From the NCBI GenBank assembly GCA_019115455.1, contig DXDN01000008.1, positions 100,042 to 164,041 of the forward strand: a stretch of DNA of 64,000 nt, given 5' to 3'. The translations under genes and the position numbers were made by a program. The notes below the pieces were generated by a model. It ran no database searches, was not told the DNA's origin, and saw only the letters and a program-made list of their open reading frames with translations. The number at the start of each line of letters is the position of its first letter. The stretch's first letter is position 1. Below, piece after piece: positions 61,801-64,000 of the stretch. The stretch comes from Candidatus Eubacterium faecigallinarum (GTDB lineage: Bacteria; Bacillota; Clostridia; Oscillospirales; Acutalibacteraceae).

Positions 61801-62146
61801 CATACCAAAAAAGGTTCAGTTTTATTTGTACAGTCTTGCGATACTTTCAGACAAGCGAGTTACAATTCAGCTGCCTGAGAATAATCATGTTGTTATACTT
61901 TCAATGACAGCAATCAAGGAGCGCTCACGCGGCGGACTCGCTACCAAGATTTATGATACGGTAAGTCAGAAATATGATTTCTACGATGACATACCGCCTA
62001 TTGATAAGATTATTGACAAGGCTGAATTCATTTCAATCCGTGCCGGCAAGATTCAGGACCAGATAAACTCCGGCAAGGGCAAAGGTTTCAAGCGGGACAA
62101 TATCATTACCAACATTATACGCTCATATACAAAGAGTGAGTGGTAA
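58862..62146 (+). CDS. GH38 alpha-mannosidase
   Basis: VVATAHLDTVWRW, FLPDCFGFGWALPSIMNHAGIKGFTTQKLSWG, HHFHDDITGTSVMDVY. Confidence 0.92.
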   Translation: MEKKKAYVVATAHLDTVWRWTIAKTIEEFIPDTLSKNFDLIEKYPNYRFNFEGAKRYELIEEFYPKAFEIIKEYVKEGKWCVSGTAYENGDVNVPSPESLFRNLLLGNNYFKEKFGTTSKDMFLPDCFGFGWALPSIMNHAGIKGFTTQKLSWGSAYGLPFDLGIWKGPDGKEAFVSLNAKSYRYKFTGDIRADLSVIGSIADNYSKGHLPWANHLYGTGDWGGSPTEESVKAVNDSVNKNSDEFEVISASSDQIFLDMDKLSKAEKEQLPVWDNELLMTSHGAGTYTSRAMSKKLNRTCERIADYTEKACAFSSSIGAYTYPKRNINQAWKRVLEHHFHDDITGTSVMDVYNSAWSDYYLSISQFTTEYVGASKMIINELDTKWASDDSVILVVNNPTQFKVKRVVEAQVRMTRNCTNVSVFDKEGNEIPSQLIKKKGKLLTILICAEVDPFGYKVFEIKKATEQYSPAVKKVVASNHSIENQKYKLIFNKNGDIAYLYDKKLKRQIIDSPIKMALLHDTGSLAYPSWEITKEDIDKAPYCYANTPVFTVVENGPVRATIKVVREAEYSTITQLVSLSADCEYVEVKNIVDWKTRRTMLKATFPTAAHSKTATYDLGLGVIKRGNNTDSLYEVPAQKWADISDDGGEFGVSIFSDCKYGWDKPSDNTLRLTCIHTPAGAFTKETRQDLQDIGRNVFSFAIYSHKNGFEDSTQKYSEIYANPYMCITTDYRNKRSLDDSVSFCSISNDNVLVRAIKLSEDDSDSFIIRVNEAVGAEQKNVSLKMLGEIGEASLCTALEEPIKKLNVTNGRLRFNMKPFEVKTFKIKYASKAKTIPSERYETIDLPFNARGITSDDDMRHVILQGSGFSLPRELLSPSYYMGGIRYRFHSAEENSRYDVLVCRGQKIKLPQCTRVYFIAGSTCGEQDINISYDNKKVGFKIQPIDKPVSTWDMAAYNQVADVNDGMAYGYEFSHVHHPEGNIPKKVQFYLYSLAILSDKRVTIQLPENNHVVILSMTAIKERSRGGLATKIYDTVSQKYDFYDDIPPIDKIIDKAEFISIRAGKIQDQINSGKGKGFKRDNIITNIIRSYTKSEW

Positions 62147-62164
62147 TATACACAGGAATATACA

Positions 62165-62199
62165 TAAAGCTCATATACATGATTTGTATATGAGCTTTA
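62165..62199 (+). terminator. Rho-independent terminator after GH38 gene
   Basis: taaagctcatatac..gtatatgagcttta then tttttttg. Confidence 0.85.
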
Positions 62200-62432
62200 T
62201 TTTTTTGTAAAAGCAGATTGCTTTACAAAAATTTTTTGTTGAAAACACTGTGGAAAACGATGTTAAAATTGTGGAATATATTATTTGAGCAGCATATTTT
62301 TTGCTGAAAACTATGTTGAAAATGTTTAAAATGTAAAGACTTTAACTTGCATTTAACAAAATCTTCAACTTTTTTGAAAAACAGGCAAAAAGTATACATA
62401 TTGATAATTGTTTCACAAACGAATAAAAAAAC

Positions 62433-62456
62433 ATTCCGCATCGTCAGATGCGGAAT
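62433..62456 (-). terminator. Rho-independent terminator after ftsZ
   Basis: attccgcatc-gtca-gatgcggaat; T-run on minus strand. Confidence 0.85.
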
Positions 62457-62475
62457 ATTATGTATTTACTAAATA

Positions 62476-63585
62476 TTATTTCTTAAAGAAGTTTACGATA
62501 TCTGTAAATGCGTCATCGTCGTTGTCGTTAAAGCTTGATACAGGGGCGGAAGTTACAGCAGCGTTAGGCTGAGGAGGAGCAACCTCTGAATTAGCGGTTA
62601 CTGACTTAATCTGATGATTAGGTCCGTTCTCGCCAAAACGTGTAGCAATAACGGTGATGATCATTTCATCCTCAAGATTCTCGTCGAAGTTTGCACCCCA
62701 GATGATCTCACAATCAGGATGAACAGCGTCTGTTACTATCTGAGAAGCAACGGTGATTTCTTCAAGTCCGATATCTGTAGAAGCTGTAATGTTAAGAAGA
62801 ATACCGTGAGCGCCTTCAATTGAAGTATTAAGAAGAGGAGAAGAAATAGCCTGCTTAGCAGCTGTTTCAGCCTTATCCTTGCCCTTGGCTCTGCCTACGC
62901 CCATGTGAGCGAATCCGGCATCCTTCATGATTTCGGTTACATCGGCGAAGTCTGAGTTAACAAGACCTGTTGCATTTACAAGGTCTGAGATTGACTGAAC
63001 ACCCTGACGAAGAACATCGTTAGCAATTTCAAAAGCGTTAAGGAGGGTTATCTTTTCGTTAGTAACTTCCTTAAGTCTTTCATTAGGAATTACCATGATT
63101 GAGTCAACATTCTTAGCGAGCTCATCAATACCCTTGTTTGCCTGATCCATACGACGCCTTCCTTCGAAAGCGAACGGTGTTGTAACAACGCCTACAGTAA
63201 GAATACCCATATCTTTTGCGATTTTTGCAACATAAGGAGCTGCGCCGGTACCTGTACCGCCGCCCATGCCGGCAGTAATGAATACCATGTCGGAGCCGGT
63301 AAGCACATCTGTTATTGCTTCCTTGCTTTCCTCGGCTGCCTTTGCGCCAACCTCAGGCTTAGCTCCTGCGCCCATGCCCTTTGTTACCTTTTCGCCGATA
63401 AGGATTTTATGTGTTGCTGTTGACTTTGAAAGAGCCGGCTTATCTGAGTTAATAGCCACGAACTCAACATCCTGAATATTACAATGTACCATGCGGTTAA
63501 CGGCATTTCCGCCGCCTCCGCCGACACCTACTACTTTAATCTGAACTACCTTTGAATCATCGGTATCAATTTCATAACGTCCCAT
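62476..63585 (-). CDS. ftsZ: Cell division protein FtsZ
   Basis: [32 protein letters not shown]-terminal [13 protein letters not shown]. Confidence 0.98.
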   Translation of the reverse strand: MGRYEIDTDDSKVVQIKVVGVGGGGGNAVNRMVHCNIQDVEFVAINSDKPALSKSTATHKILIGEKVTKGMGAGAKPEVGAKAAEESKEAITDVLTGSDMVFITAGMGGGTGTGAAPYVAKIAKDMGILTVGVVTTPFAFEGRRRMDQANKGIDELAKNVDSIMVIPNERLKEVTNEKITLLNAFEIANDVLRQGVQSISDLVNATGLVNSDFADVTEIMKDAGFAHMGVGRAKGKDKAETAAKQAISSPLLNTSIEGAHGILLNITASTDIGLEEITVASQIVTDAVHPDCEIIWGANFDENLEDEMIITVIATRFGENGPNHQIKSVTANSEVAPPQPNAAVTSAPVSSFNDNDDDAFTDIVNFFKK

Positions 63586-63793
63586 ATTTCAACTCTCCTT
63601 ATATTTTTAGTTTAAATCGCATTGGATTTGTTACATTCCCTATTGTAACAATATTGTAATCTTTTTGCAATACTTTTTTATGATAATTTTCAAGTTATTT
63701 GACAATCTTTTTTTCTAAAATCAGTTTTTCATTATACAATATGCACAATTATACACCAATGTCTATTTTTGTGACAATATTTTTACTTTACAC

Positions 63794-64000
63794 CTATTTT
63801 TCTGTAAAGTATAACGACTTGCCGCCGGTAATATTCATTATTCCGGAAGCGTTAGGATTGGATTCGTTAAGCTTTTCGCACGCGGCAAGACCCTGATATA
63901 TCTTACTTTCAAGGTCATCGCATGAACCCAGTTTAAACTCAATGCGATTTTCATAAACTACATAATTATCCTTTATTCCGTTGGAATATATTGACGTTAT
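63794..64000 (-). CDS. FtsQ/DivIB-like cell division protein, C-terminal fragment truncated by window edge
   Basis: Minus-strand reading ...ITSIYSNGIKDNYVVYENRIEFKLGSCDDLESKIYQGLAACEKLNESNPNASGIMNITGGKSLYFTEK*; FtsQ-like C-terminus, directly upstream of ftsZ. Confidence 0.65.
   Translation of the reverse strand: MTSIYSNGIKDNYVVYENRIEFKLGSCDDLESKIYQGLAACEKLNESNPNASGIMNITGGKSLYFTEK

Overview
64 kb chromosomal segment of a low/mid-GC Firmicute, probably a Clostridia/Oscillospiraceae-type gut bacterium (taxonomy is inference from gene content and style). No phage, IS element or CRISPR array was seen. Main blocks: (1) a truncated SurA/PrsA-like membrane foldase and an O-antigen-ligase-like protein; (2) an iron-ADH plus ABC_sub_bind-type ABC transporter operon; (3) trmO; (4) a contiguous nine-gene UMP operon, pyrC-carA-carB-pyrK-pyrD-pyrF-pyrE-pyrB-pyrI; (5) a PfkB kinase; (6) a BMP/PnrA-like lipoprotein carrying InlB-type repeats inside its binding fold, divergent from a PNP-mtnA-amidohydrolase operon that fits a methylthioadenosine-via-methylthioinosine route; (7) glmS with a recognisable glmS ribozyme; (8) a bifunctional GT2/CDP-glycerol phosphotransferase and ppa; (9) a compact ~20 kb minus-strand cell-surface polysaccharide operon (about 50.8 to 30.75 kb) with GT2/GT4/GT14 transferases, flippase, EpsG-type polymerase, acyltransferase and pyruvyl transferase, bounded by unexpected small-molecule enzymes: an HpcH/HpaI-like aldolase and 2-hydroxyacid dehydrogenase at the promoter end, and a MenD-like ThDP enzyme, a degenerate ThDP-fold partner and an SDR at the distal end; (10) an NSS transporter, gdhA, an anion transporter, initiator tRNA-Met, split ThrE exporter, glycerate kinase, GH38 alpha-mannosidase, ftsZ and a truncated FtsQ/DivIB. 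The best candidate for an undescribed system is the MenD-like/degenerate-ThDP/SDR plus aldolase/dehydrogenase set inside the polysaccharide operon. All assignments are by eye from motifs; no searches were run.
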